The notes under the pieces: generated by a model
Databases searched by the model: none
Told to the model about the DNA's origin: nothing
Seen by the model: the letters and a program-made list of their open reading frames with translations, nothing else
Shown: positions 35,389-45,113 of the stretch, one piece after another
Numbering within the stretch: position 1 is the stretch's first letter
Layout: each line of letters opens with the position of its first letter
Position numbers and translations under genes: made by a program
NCBI RefSeq assembly: GCF_018069925.1
Contig: NZ_JAGPXB010000008.1
Span: forward strand, 62,001-126,000
Source: Flavobacterium erciyesense
GTDB taxonomy: Bacteria > Bacteroidota > Bacteroidia > Flavobacteriales > Flavobacteriaceae
Reading direction: 5' to 3'
DNA: 64,000 bases

Positions 35389-36447
35389 ATGAAAATCAAA
35401 TACTTATCCTACACCCTTTTAGCTGCCGGAATCATTGGTTTTATTGGTTACCGCATCATGGAAAACAAAAGTGAAAATGGTGATGGAAAAGATCCAAAAG
35501 GAAAAGGCAAAAAAATGAATGTAAGTGGAATTGTAATCAAAGCCCAAACGTTTGACAATAATTTGTCACTTTCAGGTTCTATCGAAGCCAATGAGCAAGT
35601 AGAAATAAGAAGCGAAGTTTCAGGTATTGTTGAAGGTATTTATTTTCAAGAAGGAAGTAACGTAAGCAAAGGACAAGTTTTGTTCAAGGTAAATGATATT
35701 GAACTTAGAGCACAGCTTACGCAAATGCAAACTCGTGAAGGGCTAGCATCCGAAAACGAACGCAGAGCTAAATTATTATTACAAAAGGAAGCCATAAGTC
35801 AAGAAGAATATGATTTGGCAAGAGCAGATCTAAAATCGGCTCAAGCACAAAGTTCATTAATTCGTGCACAAATTGCTAAAACATCTGTTAGAGCACCATT
35901 TTCAGGGAAAATTGGTCTTCGTAGTATTTCACCTGGAACTTACATCACACCTACAGTTTTAGTAGCAAAATTGGTCAACACAAGCCGCTTGAAAATTACT
36001 TTTTCGATACCAGAAAAATACGCTACGCAAGTTAAAAACAATACCGTGCTTCATTTCAAGATATCTGGCTCAGAAGAAAAATATACGGCAACAGTTTACG
36101 CCATTGAACCTGAAGTAGCTGTAGCAACTCGTACGCTGCAAGTTCGTGCCTTGGCCGACAATAAAAACGGAAAATTATTACCTGGAACATTTGCTGATGT
36201 TGATTTGCCGCTAGACATCATAAAAGACGCCATCATTGTTCCTACAGAAGCGGTTATTCCGGTTCAAAATGGTAAAAAAGTTTTTATATCTAAAAATGGT
36301 CTTGCTCAAGAAGTAAATATCGAAACAACTACAAGAACGGCTACCTCGCTACTTGTTCTTTCAGGATTAAATGTAGGCGATACATTGATCACATCAGGCG
36401 TAATGTCATTAAAAAATGAGGCCGAAGTTGCCGTAAAAGTTAAATAG
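35389..36447 (+). CDS. RND efflux periplasmic adaptor (membrane fusion protein)
   Basis: 352 aa. N-terminal membrane anchor (YLSYTLLAAGIIGFIGY), no lipobox. The barrel-sandwich and hairpin parts show EVSGIVEGIYFQEGSNVSKGQVLF and, after the alpha hairpin (about 115-160), VRAPFSGKIGLRSISPG, both classic lipoyl half-motifs. It links the inner membrane pump to TolC. First gene of a three-gene efflux operon; no regulator is adjacent. Confidence 0.92.
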   Translation: MKIKYLSYTLLAAGIIGFIGYRIMENKSENGDGKDPKGKGKKMNVSGIVIKAQTFDNNLSLSGSIEANEQVEIRSEVSGIVEGIYFQEGSNVSKGQVLFKVNDIELRAQLTQMQTREGLASENERRAKLLLQKEAISQEEYDLARADLKSAQAQSSLIRAQIAKTSVRAPFSGKIGLRSISPGTYITPTVLVAKLVNTSRLKITFSIPEKYATQVKNNTVLHFKISGSEEKYTATVYAIEPEVAVATRTLQVRALADNKNGKLLPGTFADVDLPLDIIKDAIIVPTEAVIPVQNGKKVFISKNGLAQEVNIETTTRTATSLLVLSGLNVGDTLITSGVMSLKNEAEVAVKVK

Positions 36448-36513
36448 ATTCAAAAGGTAGATTTCTGAACAACACAAAAATCTAAAAACAGCAATCAAAA
36501 ATTAAAAATCTAA

Positions 36514-39500
36514 ATGAGTTTATCAACAACTAGTATTAGAAGACCTGTATTTACCATTGTAATTAATTTAGCCATTGTTTTATTTGGTTTAATTGGCTAC
36601 ACCTTTCTGGGCGTGAGGGAATTCCCTTCTATTGACCCCGCTCAAGTATCGATTCGAACGAATTACGCTGGTGCAAATGCTGATATCATCGAATCGCAAA
36701 TTACAGAGCCTCTCGAAAAAGCAATTAATTCAATTGATGGAATCCGAAACGTTACTTCGTCAAGTGCACAAGGAAGCAGTAACATCACCATCGAGTTTAA
36801 CTTGGATAAAAACCTTGAAGATGCAGCTAATGATGTGCGTGACAAAGTATCGCAAGCTGTTAGAAACTTACCACAAGACATTGATTCGCCACCAGTAGTA
36901 TCAAAAGCGGATGCCAATGGTGATGCCATTATTTCGATGACGGTTCAAAGTGATACGCGAAACGCTTTAGAATTGAGTGATTACGCTGAAAATGTAATTT
37001 CGCAACGTTTAGAAACTATTCCAGGAGTATCTGGAGTTCAAATTTGGGGGCAAAAACGCTACGCGATGCGTTTGTGGATTGATCCGGTAAAATTAGCTTC
37101 CTACGGTTGTACAGTAGCCGAAGTGAGAACCGCTTTAAACAAACAAAATGTAGAATTACCATCTGGAAAATTAACCGGAAACAATACGGAATTAACGGTA
37201 AAAACTATTGGAAACCTTTCAACTGCAGAAGAATTTAACAATATTATCATTCGTTCAGAAGGTGAAAAAGTAGTACGCCTAAGCGATGTTGGAAACGCTG
37301 TTTTAGGTCCTGAAAATACCGAAACCAAAATGACACAATCAGGAACACCGCTTGTGGGAGTTGCTATTGTACCGCTTCCAGGAGCGAACTATTTGGATAT
37401 TTCCGCTGCATTTTACAAAGAATTTGAGCAACTAAAAAAAGACCTACCCAAAGACATCAAACTGAATATTGCTATTGACAATACTGTTTTTGTAAAAAAA
37501 TCAGTAATTGAAGTAGCTGAAACTCTCGGTATCTCCATTGTCTTGGTAGTTTTGATCATTTTCTTATTCTTTAGAGATTGGGCTATTGCTTTCAGACCTT
37601 TAATTGATATTCCGGTATCACTTATTGCTACCTTTTTTATCATGTGGTTGTTCGGATTTTCAATCAATGTGTTAACACTTTTAGCCATTGTTTTGGCAAC
37701 GGGTTTGGTTGTTGATGATGGTATTGTAGTAACGGAGAATATTTTCAAAAAAGTCGAAGAAGGAATGACGCCAATTGAGGCAGCAATTAAAGGATCGAAC
37801 GAAATCTTTTTTGCAGTAATTTCAATTTCGGTAACCTTAGCCGCAGTATTCCTACCTGTAATTTTCTTAGAAGGATTCGTAGGCCGACTGTTTCGGGAAT
37901 TTGGAGTAGTAATTGGAGCCGCCGTTTTAATTTCTGCTTTTGTATCCTTGACATTAACACCAATGTTAAATGCTTATTTAATGAAAGGTGGCGAGCAGAA
38001 AAAGTCTAATTTTTACATCAAAACAGAACCTTATTTTGAAAAATTAAATAGCAGTTACGCAAGTTCGTTAGCTTCTTTCATCAAAAACAAATGGTTGAGC
38101 TTCCCTATTTTAATTGCTTGTTTTGGTTTAATTTACTTGTTTTTTAGTTTGATTCAAAAAGAAACTGCGCCTTACGATGATCGTTCTGGTTTTGTAATGC
38201 GAATGTCTACGCCAGAAGGCTCTTCATACGAATATACCGATCGCTTCATGCAAGAAGTTTCAAAACTAGTAGATGATTCTATTCCGGGTAAAAAAGTAGC
38301 GCTCGTAATTACCTCACCAGGTTTTGGTTCATCATCTGTAAACAGTGGATTCATACGAGTTTCATTGGTACAACCAGACGAACGTAAAGATTCTCAGAAA
38401 GAAATTGCCGAAAAACTAACCAAGTGGACCAAGCAATATCCAGATGCAAAAACATCTGTTATCGAACAGCCAACAATTGCTGTAAACCGTCGTGGTGGTT
38501 TGCCAATTCAGTATATCATTCAAGCACCTAACTTTGAAAAATTGCAAGAAAAGATTCCTGTTTTTATGGATGAGGTGGCGAAAAATCCAACTTTTGCTGT
38601 AAGTGATGTCAACTTGAAATTTAACAAACCGGAAGTCAATGTAACTATTGATAGAGAAAAAGCTGAAAGTTTGGGTATCTCAGTAATTGATATTGCACAA
38701 TCGTTACAACTTTCTTTAAGCGGTCAACGTTTTGGATATTTTATGCGAAATGGTAAACAGTACCAAGTTATTGGGCAGTTTGATCAAGATGACCGTTCTA
38801 AACCATTGGATTTAACCTCGATGTTTGTAAAAAACAGTGCGGGCGAATTAATTCAAATGGACAACGTAGTGACTATTGAGGAAAAAAGTAATCCGCCACA
38901 GTTGTACCACAACAACCGTTATATGGCGGCAACGGTTTCTGCAGGTTTGGCACCAGGAAAAAGTATCAGCGACGGAATTGATGCTATGAACGAAATCAAA
39001 GCTAAAGTTTTAGACGACAGTTTCACAACTGATTTAGGTGGTGAATCTCGTGATTTTGTTGAAAGTAGCTCGAATACTGCTTTCGCCTTTGGTTTGGCTT
39101 TACTTTTAATTTTCTTGATATTAGCAGCACAATTCGAAAGTTTTATCGATCCATTTATCATCATTTTAACGGTACCAATGGCTGTTGCTGGTGCATTGTT
39201 CTCGTTGTGGCTATTTGATCAAACATGGAACATTTTTAGTCAAATTGGAACCGTAATGTTGATTGGTTTAGTAACCAAAAATGGAATCCTGATCGTAGAA
39301 TTTGCTAACCAACTCCGTGAACAAGGAAAGCCAAAATTAGAAGCAATTCTCGAAGCTTCTGAAGCACGTTTGCGACCTATTTTAATGACCAGTTTGGCTA
39401 TCTCATTAGGTGCATTGCCAATTGCTTTATCATTAGGAGCAGCTTCTACAAGTCGTATTGGTATGGGAGTTGTTATTGTAGGAGGAACTATTTTTTCTCT

Positions 39501-39609
39501 CGTATTAACATTGTTTGTTATCCCAGCTATGTATTTAATGTGGTCTAAAGCACGTAAACATTATCCTGAATTTGACCGTATTGAAGAGTACGAGAAAGAA
39601 TTCAAATAA
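36514..39609 (+). CDS. RND efflux pump, inner membrane permease (AcrB/MexB-like)
   Basis: 1031 aa, 12 predicted membrane helices in two repeats. FTIVINLAIVLFGLIGY is helix 1, the proton-relay aspartates are visible in LATGLVVDDGIVVTENIFKKVEEG (two adjacent Asp in helix 4), and the second repeat ends with GLVTKNGILIVEFANQLREQG. The two large periplasmic loops follow helices 1 and 7. It probably expels hydrophobic or amphiphilic toxic compounds. Gap of 66 nt to the adaptor and 59 nt to the TolC gene. Confidence 0.94.
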   Translation: MSLSTTSIRRPVFTIVINLAIVLFGLIGYTFLGVREFPSIDPAQVSIRTNYAGANADIIESQITEPLEKAINSIDGIRNVTSSSAQGSSNITIEFNLDKNLEDAANDVRDKVSQAVRNLPQDIDSPPVVSKADANGDAIISMTVQSDTRNALELSDYAENVISQRLETIPGVSGVQIWGQKRYAMRLWIDPVKLASYGCTVAEVRTALNKQNVELPSGKLTGNNTELTVKTIGNLSTAEEFNNIIIRSEGEKVVRLSDVGNAVLGPENTETKMTQSGTPLVGVAIVPLPGANYLDISAAFYKEFEQLKKDLPKDIKLNIAIDNTVFVKKSVIEVAETLGISIVLVVLIIFLFFRDWAIAFRPLIDIPVSLIATFFIMWLFGFSINVLTLLAIVLATGLVVDDGIVVTENIFKKVEEGMTPIEAAIKGSNEIFFAVISISVTLAAVFLPVIFLEGFVGRLFREFGVVIGAAVLISAFVSLTLTPMLNAYLMKGGEQKKSNFYIKTEPYFEKLNSSYASSLASFIKNKWLSFPILIACFGLIYLFFSLIQKETAPYDDRSGFVMRMSTPEGSSYEYTDRFMQEVSKLVDDSIPGKKVALVITSPGFGSSSVNSGFIRVSLVQPDERKDSQKEIAEKLTKWTKQYPDAKTSVIEQPTIAVNRRGGLPIQYIIQAPNFEKLQEKIPVFMDEVAKNPTFAVSDVNLKFNKPEVNVTIDREKAESLGISVIDIAQSLQLSLSGQRFGYFMRNGKQYQVIGQFDQDDRSKPLDLTSMFVKNSAGELIQMDNVVTIEEKSNPPQLYHNNRYMAATVSAGLAPGKSISDGIDAMNEIKAKVLDDSFTTDLGGESRDFVESSSNTAFAFGLALLLIFLILAAQFESFIDPFIIILTVPMAVAGALFSLWLFDQTWNIFSQIGTVMLIGLVTKNGILIVEFANQLREQGKPKLEAILEASEARLRPILMTSLAISLGALPIALSLGAASTSRIGMGVVIVGGTIFSLVLTLFVIPAMYLMWSKARKHYPEFDRIEEYEKEFK

Positions 39610-39668
39610 AATTAAGTAATTGTATTCAAGCCAAATAGCCATTTTTTTTGGCACGAAAAATTAGAAAA

Positions 39669-40982
39669 ATGACAAATTTTAAAAAACATATCGTAACCGA
39701 ACTGTTCCTACTTTTATGCTGTACAACCGGTTTTGCGCAAGAAGTACTTTCTCTAGAAAACGCTGTCAAAACTGCACTAGAGAATAATTATGATATAAAA
39801 ATTGGGCGTAATAATCTGGATGTTCAAAAGATAAATAATGCTATTGGTAACGCTGGAATGCTACCTACGTTAACTGCTAATGTTTTGGATAACAATAGTG
39901 TACAAAACAGTTCGCAAATAAGGCAAGATGGTACACAAAACGAATTAGATAATGCCAAAAATAACAATCTAACCTACGGTGTTGGATTGGATTGGACTAT
40001 TTTTGATGGTATGCGCATGTTTGCTCGCAGGGATCAATTAAAAGAATTACAAAAACTAGGTGAAGCACAATTAAAGCTCACTATTTTAACTAGAGTTAGT
40101 GATGTCAATGCCGCCTATTACGATTTGGTACAGCAACAACAACAATTAGCAGCTCTTGATACAACTATTGTAATTTCGAACCAACGATTAGCATTGGCTC
40201 AAAACCGATTTACAATTGGTAAGGCGTCAAAACTTGAAGTTTTAAATGCGCAAGTGGACTTAAATACAGATCAAGTGGCACTTTTGCGTCAAAAAGAATT
40301 GTACGCTAACAGCAAAATTTTGCTCAACCAACTACTTGCACGTGATGTGACCACTGATTTTAAAGTAGTAAATGAACTAGCTGTAGATTCGTTTTTAACT
40401 TTACCAGAGTTGAAAGCCTTAGCTGAAAAGCAAAACCCTCAATTAGAAGCTCAAATCATCAATAAGAGAGTGGCTGAATTAGAGCTAAAACAGGTAAAAG
40501 CTGCGCGCTACCCTACTTTGAGAGTGAATACGGCCTACAATTTTTCAGAAAGTGAAAGTAGTTTAGGATTTGTTAGAGAATCACAATCCAGAGGTTTTAA
40601 TTACGGATTTACGGCCTCGATCAATATTTTTGATGGTTTTGCACAAAACAGAAACGAGAAGATAGCAAAATTACAAGTAGCTAATTCTAAATTAACCATT
40701 GAACAGCAAAATCTGACTCTTAATTCACAGTTGGCTTCCTCCTATCAAACGTATTTGACTAACTTAGAATTGATACGTTTAGAAGAAAAAAATGAAGCTA
40801 TTGCACAACAGAACTTAACAATTACTTTAGATAAATTCCGAATTGGAACCATTACCACTTTAGAGTTTAGAACAGCGCAGTTAAATTATGTAAACGCCAA
40901 AGTTCGTTACAGCAATGCTCAATTTCAAGGTAAACTATCTGAAATTGCCTTACGTGAATTGGCTGGTAATTTAGTTTTTTAA
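39669..40982 (+). CDS. TolC-family outer membrane efflux protein
   Basis: 437 aa. Signal peptide TELFLLLCCTTGFAQ precedes the duplicated TolC helical barrel: LENAVKTALENNYDIKIGRNNLDVQ and later LKALAEKQNPQLEAQII with LEFRTAQLNYVNAKVRYSNAQ. The ATG at 39669 is chosen over a TTG at 39648. It forms the outer membrane duct of the RND pump encoded upstream. Confidence 0.93.
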   Translation: MTNFKKHIVTELFLLLCCTTGFAQEVLSLENAVKTALENNYDIKIGRNNLDVQKINNAIGNAGMLPTLTANVLDNNSVQNSSQIRQDGTQNELDNAKNNNLTYGVGLDWTIFDGMRMFARRDQLKELQKLGEAQLKLTILTRVSDVNAAYYDLVQQQQQLAALDTTIVISNQRLALAQNRFTIGKASKLEVLNAQVDLNTDQVALLRQKELYANSKILLNQLLARDVTTDFKVVNELAVDSFLTLPELKALAEKQNPQLEAQIINKRVAELELKQVKAARYPTLRVNTAYNFSESESSLGFVRESQSRGFNYGFTASINIFDGFAQNRNEKIAKLQVANSKLTIEQQNLTLNSQLASSYQTYLTNLELIRLEEKNEAIAQQNLTITLDKFRIGTITTLEFRTAQLNYVNAKVRYSNAQFQGKLSEIALRELAGNLVF

Positions 40983-41010
40983 TTACTTTTACCGAAGTAA
41001 AAAAAACAAA

Positions 41011-41874
41011 ATGGTTTCGTACAACACCAAAGATTGGTTTACATTTATATTCCGCTTTCACAAAGCAGATACTTTTAGAAAATTATTTCCAGTGATGATT
41101 GCCATTGGAATTTATTCCGGAGTAGTTGGTTATGTTGAAGTAGAATATTGGAAGCTAGCCGAAGACAGTTATGTCAGAAACATTACCATTATGCATGGAA
41201 TGTTAGGCTTTGTCATATCTCTTTTGCTTGTTTTTAGAACCAACACTGCATACGATCGTTGGTGGGAAGGCAGAAAATTATGGGGTGCGTTGGTAAACAA
41301 CAGTCGCAATCTTGCTTTGAAACTAGCTGCGATTCTCAAAGACGAAGAAGATGTAGCTTTTTTTAGAAATCTAATCCCGAATTACGCTTTTGTTTTAAAC
41401 TTGCATTTAAAAGACGAAGCAACGAGCCAACAATTAAATGAAAATTTAGTTATTGATTTAGACCAAGACAAACATAGGCCCAATCAAGTGGCTAAACTAA
41501 TGTTTGAGAGAATCAATTTATTGTACATCGATAAAAAAATTACAGGCGACCAACTTATCATTTTAAACGACGAATTAAAGTCGTTTACTGATATTTGCGG
41601 TGCTTGTGAAAGGATTAAAAACACGCCAATCCCCTACTCCTACAGTGCTTTTCTAAAAAAATTCATCTTTTTTTATGTCATGACTTTACCGTTCGGCTAT
41701 TCCTTCAGTTTAGGTTATTATGTGGTGCCAGTAGTGGTATTTATATTTTATGTTTTGGCGAGTTTAGAGTTGATTGCTGAAGAAATCGAAGAACCTTTTG
41801 GTACCGATGAAAATGATTTACCAACTGAAATAATTAGCGAAAATATCAAAAGGCACGTCAACGAATTATTGTAA
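41011..41874 (+). CDS. Bestrophin-like membrane channel
   Basis: 287 aa with about four membrane helices. FPVMIAIGIYSGVVGY, LGFVISLLLVFRTNTAYDRWWEGRKLWGALVN (the strongest bestrophin-family block), and FFYVMTLPFGYSFSLGYYVVPVVVFIFYVLASLELIAEEIEEPFG near the C-terminus, whose PFG and IEEPFG motifs match the family. Bacterial bestrophins form cation-selective pentameric channels. It starts 28 nt after the TolC gene, so it might share the efflux transcript, though a functional link is unproven. Confidence 0.9.
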   Translation: MVSYNTKDWFTFIFRFHKADTFRKLFPVMIAIGIYSGVVGYVEVEYWKLAEDSYVRNITIMHGMLGFVISLLLVFRTNTAYDRWWEGRKLWGALVNNSRNLALKLAAILKDEEDVAFFRNLIPNYAFVLNLHLKDEATSQQLNENLVIDLDQDKHRPNQVAKLMFERINLLYIDKKITGDQLIILNDELKSFTDICGACERIKNTPIPYSYSAFLKKFIFFYVMTLPFGYSFSLGYYVVPVVVFIFYVLASLELIAEEIEEPFGTDENDLPTEIISENIKRHVNELL

Positions 41875-41947
41875 AAATGTTAAAGTAAGTTACCGAATAA
41901 AGCTTTTTTAGTATATTTATATTTCCCTCATCGAAAAGTAATATACT

Positions 41948-42871
41948 ATGAATAATAACCGCTATTTCATTCAGCCACCACTGTTATCTAACGAAAAATC
42001 ACTTAAAACTTTAGTAGAAAACAGAACTGTTTACGGATTGAATCATTGCGAGTTAAACTTGTTCGAAACTTATGAATCCTCAATGGCTGTGCCGCTACAG
42101 TTCAATGATTTGGTGGTAACCAGTATGCTTCGAGGTAAAAAAGTAATGCATCTTTTTGATGACCCTAGTTTTGTTTATTTACCTGGCGAAACTGTTGTGA
42201 TTCCGTCAAATGTAGCTATGAAAATCGATTTCCCAGAGGCTTCAAGTCACAACCCCACACAATGTTTAGCACTTGCCATTGACCAAGTAAAAATTACAGA
42301 TACACTCCAATTTTTGAACGAACGTTATCCTAAAGAAGGAAACAATCAGTTTTGGGAGCTTAATTACCAAAATTACTTTTTCTACAACAATGTTGAGTTA
42401 GCTACGACTATTAATAAACTAATTCAGGAATGCATGAGTACATCCATCACCAAGGATGTTCTCGCTGATTTGACATTACAAGAATTATTAATCCGCATTA
42501 TACAATCGCAAGCTACCCAATCTTTAGAAGAAGGAACCCCAACAGATCCTAATAATCCTATGACTCAAATTGTTGCATTTATCAGGGAAAATATAAAAGA
42601 AAATTTCAACATGAAGCAGCTTAGCGACAAAGTATCTATGAGTACAAGCTCTTTTTATCGCTATTTCAAACGCGAACTAGGCATGAGTCCTGTAGAATTT
42701 ATTCACGTAGAAAAAATGCGTTGTGCTAAACAATTACTTAAAAATCCAGCGATTCAAATTAATGAAGTTTGCTATTTATCTGGTTTTGAAGATTGTAATT
42801 ATTTCATTCGACTATTCAAAAAGCACGAAGGTATCACGCCAAAACAATACCAACAACTGTTTGTAAATTAG
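41948..42871 (+). CDS. AraC-family transcriptional regulator
   Basis: 307 aa. The N-terminal cupin-like sensing domain (about 1-190, with VPLQFNDLVVTSMLRGKKVMHLF) is joined to two C-terminal HTH motifs (about 210-305): MKQLSDKVSMSTSSFYRYFKRELGMSP and INEVCYLSGFEDCNYFIRLFKKHEGITPKQY. It ends 1 nt before the convergent DUF779 gene and lies opposite to the aldehyde dehydrogenase gene. This trio recurs in many bacteria, so it is the likely activator of that aldehyde pathway. Confidence 0.88.
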   Translation: MNNNRYFIQPPLLSNEKSLKTLVENRTVYGLNHCELNLFETYESSMAVPLQFNDLVVTSMLRGKKVMHLFDDPSFVYLPGETVVIPSNVAMKIDFPEASSHNPTQCLALAIDQVKITDTLQFLNERYPKEGNNQFWELNYQNYFFYNNVELATTINKLIQECMSTSITKDVLADLTLQELLIRIIQSQATQSLEEGTPTDPNNPMTQIVAFIRENIKENFNMKQLSDKVSMSTSSFYRYFKRELGMSPVEFIHVEKMRCAKQLLKNPAIQINEVCYLSGFEDCNYFIRLFKKHEGITPKQYQQLFVN

Positions 42872-42872
42872 T

Positions 42873-43247
42873 CTATTCTATAAATCGCAGCGGTTCTAAA
42901 TCAAGAAGTTCTTCTTCTGAAAACAATCGATATTCAATTCGAAATGTCTTTTTAAGCGGAGTTTCCAATGAAAAGCCTCCTACGCCAAAGCCATCCAAAA
43001 CATCAAGTGTAAAATGAGCATGTTTCCAATATTCAAATAAATCCTTATCTACCCAGAACTCTGTGTTTTCTAGTGTACCAATGCACACATCACCATACCG
43101 TTGGTAGAAACCTCCTTTTTCAAAACATTGTGGCTGCGTTCCTTCACAGCAACCTCCTGCTTGATAAAACATCAAATCGCCATGTTTTTCTTGTAAAATG
43201 TGTATTAAATCAATCGCTTTCTGAGTAGCATGAATTCGTTTTTTCAT
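42873..43247 (-). CDS. DUF779 domain-containing protein
   Basis: 124 aa. Cysteine-rich AGGCCEGTQPQCF near residue 31 is the signature of DUF779 (an acetaldehyde dehydrogenase-associated family). The C-terminal half ELVKKTFRIEYRLFSEEELLDLEP-like strand pattern fits the rest. Function unknown, but family members are regularly encoded next to aldehyde dehydrogenase. Here it lies 76 nt downstream of the dehydrogenase, past a hairpin. Confidence 0.88.
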   Translation of the reverse strand: MKKRIHATQKAIDLIHILQEKHGDLMFYQAGGCCEGTQPQCFEKGGFYQRYGDVCIGTLENTEFWVDKDLFEYWKHAHFTLDVLDGFGVGGFSLETPLKKTFRIEYRLFSEEELLDLEPLRFIE

Positions 43248-43264
43248 TTTTTAGTCTTTAAAAT

Positions 43265-43298
43265 AAAACCTGGCAAATTGAAGTACTTGCCAGGTTTT
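43265..43298 (-). terminator. Hairpin between aldehyde dehydrogenase and DUF779 genes
   Basis: Perfect 12-bp stem AAAACCTGGCAA (43265-43276) and TTGCCAGGTTTT (43287-43298). On the minus strand a T-rich stretch follows. It could reduce expression of the DUF779 gene relative to the dehydrogenase. Confidence 0.8.
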
Positions 43299-43323
43299 GA
43301 ATTGAACAATCTATTGTAACCAA

Positions 43324-44829
43324 TTAAAAGAAACCCAATTTATTTTTATCGTAAGAAATAAGCATATTTTTAGTCTGACGGTAATGACCCAACATCATTT
43401 TATGGTTTTCACGACCAATTCCTGATTGTTTGTAGCCTCCAAATGGAGCTCCTGCAGGATATGAATGGTACTGATTAATCCAAACACGACCAGCTTGAAT
43501 AGCTCTAGGCACTTGGTAAATTTCGTGAGCGTCGCGTGTCCATAAACCAGCGCCCAAACCATAAATTGTGTCATTCGCAATCTCGATGGCTTCCTCGGTT
43601 GTTTTGAAGGTAGTCACTGCTAAAACTGGTCCGAAAATTTCCTCTTGAAAAATTCTCATTTTGTTATGTCCTTTAAAAAGAGTTGGTTTAATGTAGTAAC
43701 CACCTTCTAATTCCCCGTCGTGCGTATTTTCGAAACCGCCAGTAAGCAACTCTGCTCCTTCTTCTTTTCCTAATTTAATGTAGGATAGAATTTTTTCCTT
43801 CTGAATCATCGAAGTTTGCGCACCCATCATGGTATTTTTATCCAAAGGATGTCCTGTTGCAATTGCTTCGGTACGTTCAATTACTTTGGCAATAAACTTA
43901 TCATAGATTTCTTCGTGCACCAATAAACGTGATGGACAGGTACAAATTTCACCTTGGTTTAAGGCGAACATCACAGCACCTTCGACTGCTTTATCAAAAA
44001 ATTCATCATCGGCATCAGCCACCGATTTCATAAAAATATTTGGTGATTTCCCTCCAAGTTCTAAGGTTACAGGAATAATATTCTCAGTAGCATATTGCAT
44101 AACCAAACGTCCTGTTGGAGTAGATCCTGTAAAGGCAGCTTTTGAAACTTTTTTGTTGGTTACCAATGCTCTTCCTAACTCAGAACCAAATCCATTAACG
44201 ATGTTTACAACTCCGGGAGGCAATATATCTCCTATCAATTCCATTAAGATCAAAATCGATATCGGAGTACTCTCAGCTGGTTTGAGCACCACCGTATTTC
44301 CTGCTGCAAGCGCTGGAGCCAGTTTCCAAACTGCCATTAAAATAGGGAAATTCCAAGGAATAATTTGAGCTACAACCCCAAGAGGTTCGCTTAATGCAAT
44401 TGAAACTGTTTGCGAATCTAGTTCGGTTATTGAACTTTCTTCAGCACGAATTACACTTGCAAAATATCTAAAATGATCTATTGCCAACGGCAAGTCGGCC
44501 GCTAGAGTTTCACGAACCGCTTTACCATTATCTATGGTTTCTACAATTGCTAAATATTCTAAATTATCTTCGATTATTTGAGCGATTTTATTTAATAGAA
44601 CACTTCTCTCGGTTACTGATGTTTTACCCCAAGTTTTGAAAGCATCGTAAGCCGTATCGACAGCCAAATCAAGATCCGCTTTGTTAGAATGAGCTGCTTG
44701 CGTAAATACTTTTCCATCAATTGGTGAAACAACATCAAAATAAGTTCCGCCTATTGGCGCAACAAATTTACCGCCAATGTAATTATCATATTTTGCCTTA
44801 AATTCAGGTCTTTTTAACACATTATCCAT
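43324..44829 (-). CDS. NAD(P)-dependent aldehyde dehydrogenase
   Basis: 501 aa ExaC/AldB-type enzyme oxidising aliphatic aldehydes to acids. [24 protein letters not shown] binds the cofactor, [11 protein letters not shown] carries the general base Glu, and the catalytic Cys is C296 in NQGEICTCP. The C-terminal [20 protein letters not shown] is typical of the group. It likely detoxifies or uses acetaldehyde-type substrates under control of the AraC protein encoded opposite. Confidence 0.94.
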   Translation of the reverse strand: MDNVLKRPEFKAKYDNYIGGKFVAPIGGTYFDVVSPIDGKVFTQAAHSNKADLDLAVDTAYDAFKTWGKTSVTERSVLLNKIAQIIEDNLEYLAIVETIDNGKAVRETLAADLPLAIDHFRYFASVIRAEESSITELDSQTVSIALSEPLGVVAQIIPWNFPILMAVWKLAPALAAGNTVVLKPAESTPISILILMELIGDILPPGVVNIVNGFGSELGRALVTNKKVSKAAFTGSTPTGRLVMQYATENIIPVTLELGGKSPNIFMKSVADADDEFFDKAVEGAVMFALNQGEICTCPSRLLVHEEIYDKFIAKVIERTEAIATGHPLDKNTMMGAQTSMIQKEKILSYIKLGKEEGAELLTGGFENTHDGELEGGYYIKPTLFKGHNKMRIFQEEIFGPVLAVTTFKTTEEAIEIANDTIYGLGAGLWTRDAHEIYQVPRAIQAGRVWINQYHSYPAGAPFGGYKQSGIGRENHKMMLGHYRQTKNMLISYDKNKLGFF

Positions 44830-44852
44830 AGTACTACTTTTTATGTTTTTTT

Positions 44853-44860
44853 CAAATTTA
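44853..44860 (-). promoter_or_regulatory. -7 promoter box for aldehyde dehydrogenase
   Basis: Minus strand TAAATTTG, 23 nt before the ATG. Two related segments, AGCACGATAG and AGTAGCATAA, lie about 30-50 nt upstream and could be AraC sites, but the match is weak. Confidence 0.5.
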
Positions 44861-45056
44861 GCAACACAATTCTAAAAAATATAGCACGATAGTATCAATT
44901 AGTAGCATAAAATTTTCAAATACATTTTTTTAAGAACTATTTATTACACATTTCACATTTAATTAGGCTTTCATATCGAAAAAGATTAACTGTACAATGC
45001 TAATGAAACCGTTTAAAAAAGCAAAAAAATTGTTTCTTTCTACACGCTTCAATCCT

Positions 45057-45064
45057 TATATTTG
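45057..45064 (+). promoter_or_regulatory. -7 promoter box for pheT
   Basis: TATATTTG with a TTG at 45030-45032 (spacer 24 nt, slightly long). 49 nt before the ATG. Confidence 0.55.
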
Positions 45065-45113
45065 CACACGGTTTCTAAAATGAAGCTCTTTGCACTTTTA
45101 TTAAAATTATCAC

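Noticed and set aside
41011..41874. Bestrophin-like gene as part of the RND efflux operon
   Set aside because: The spacing allows co-transcription, but no family knowledge links bestrophins to RND pumps, so no functional claim is made.
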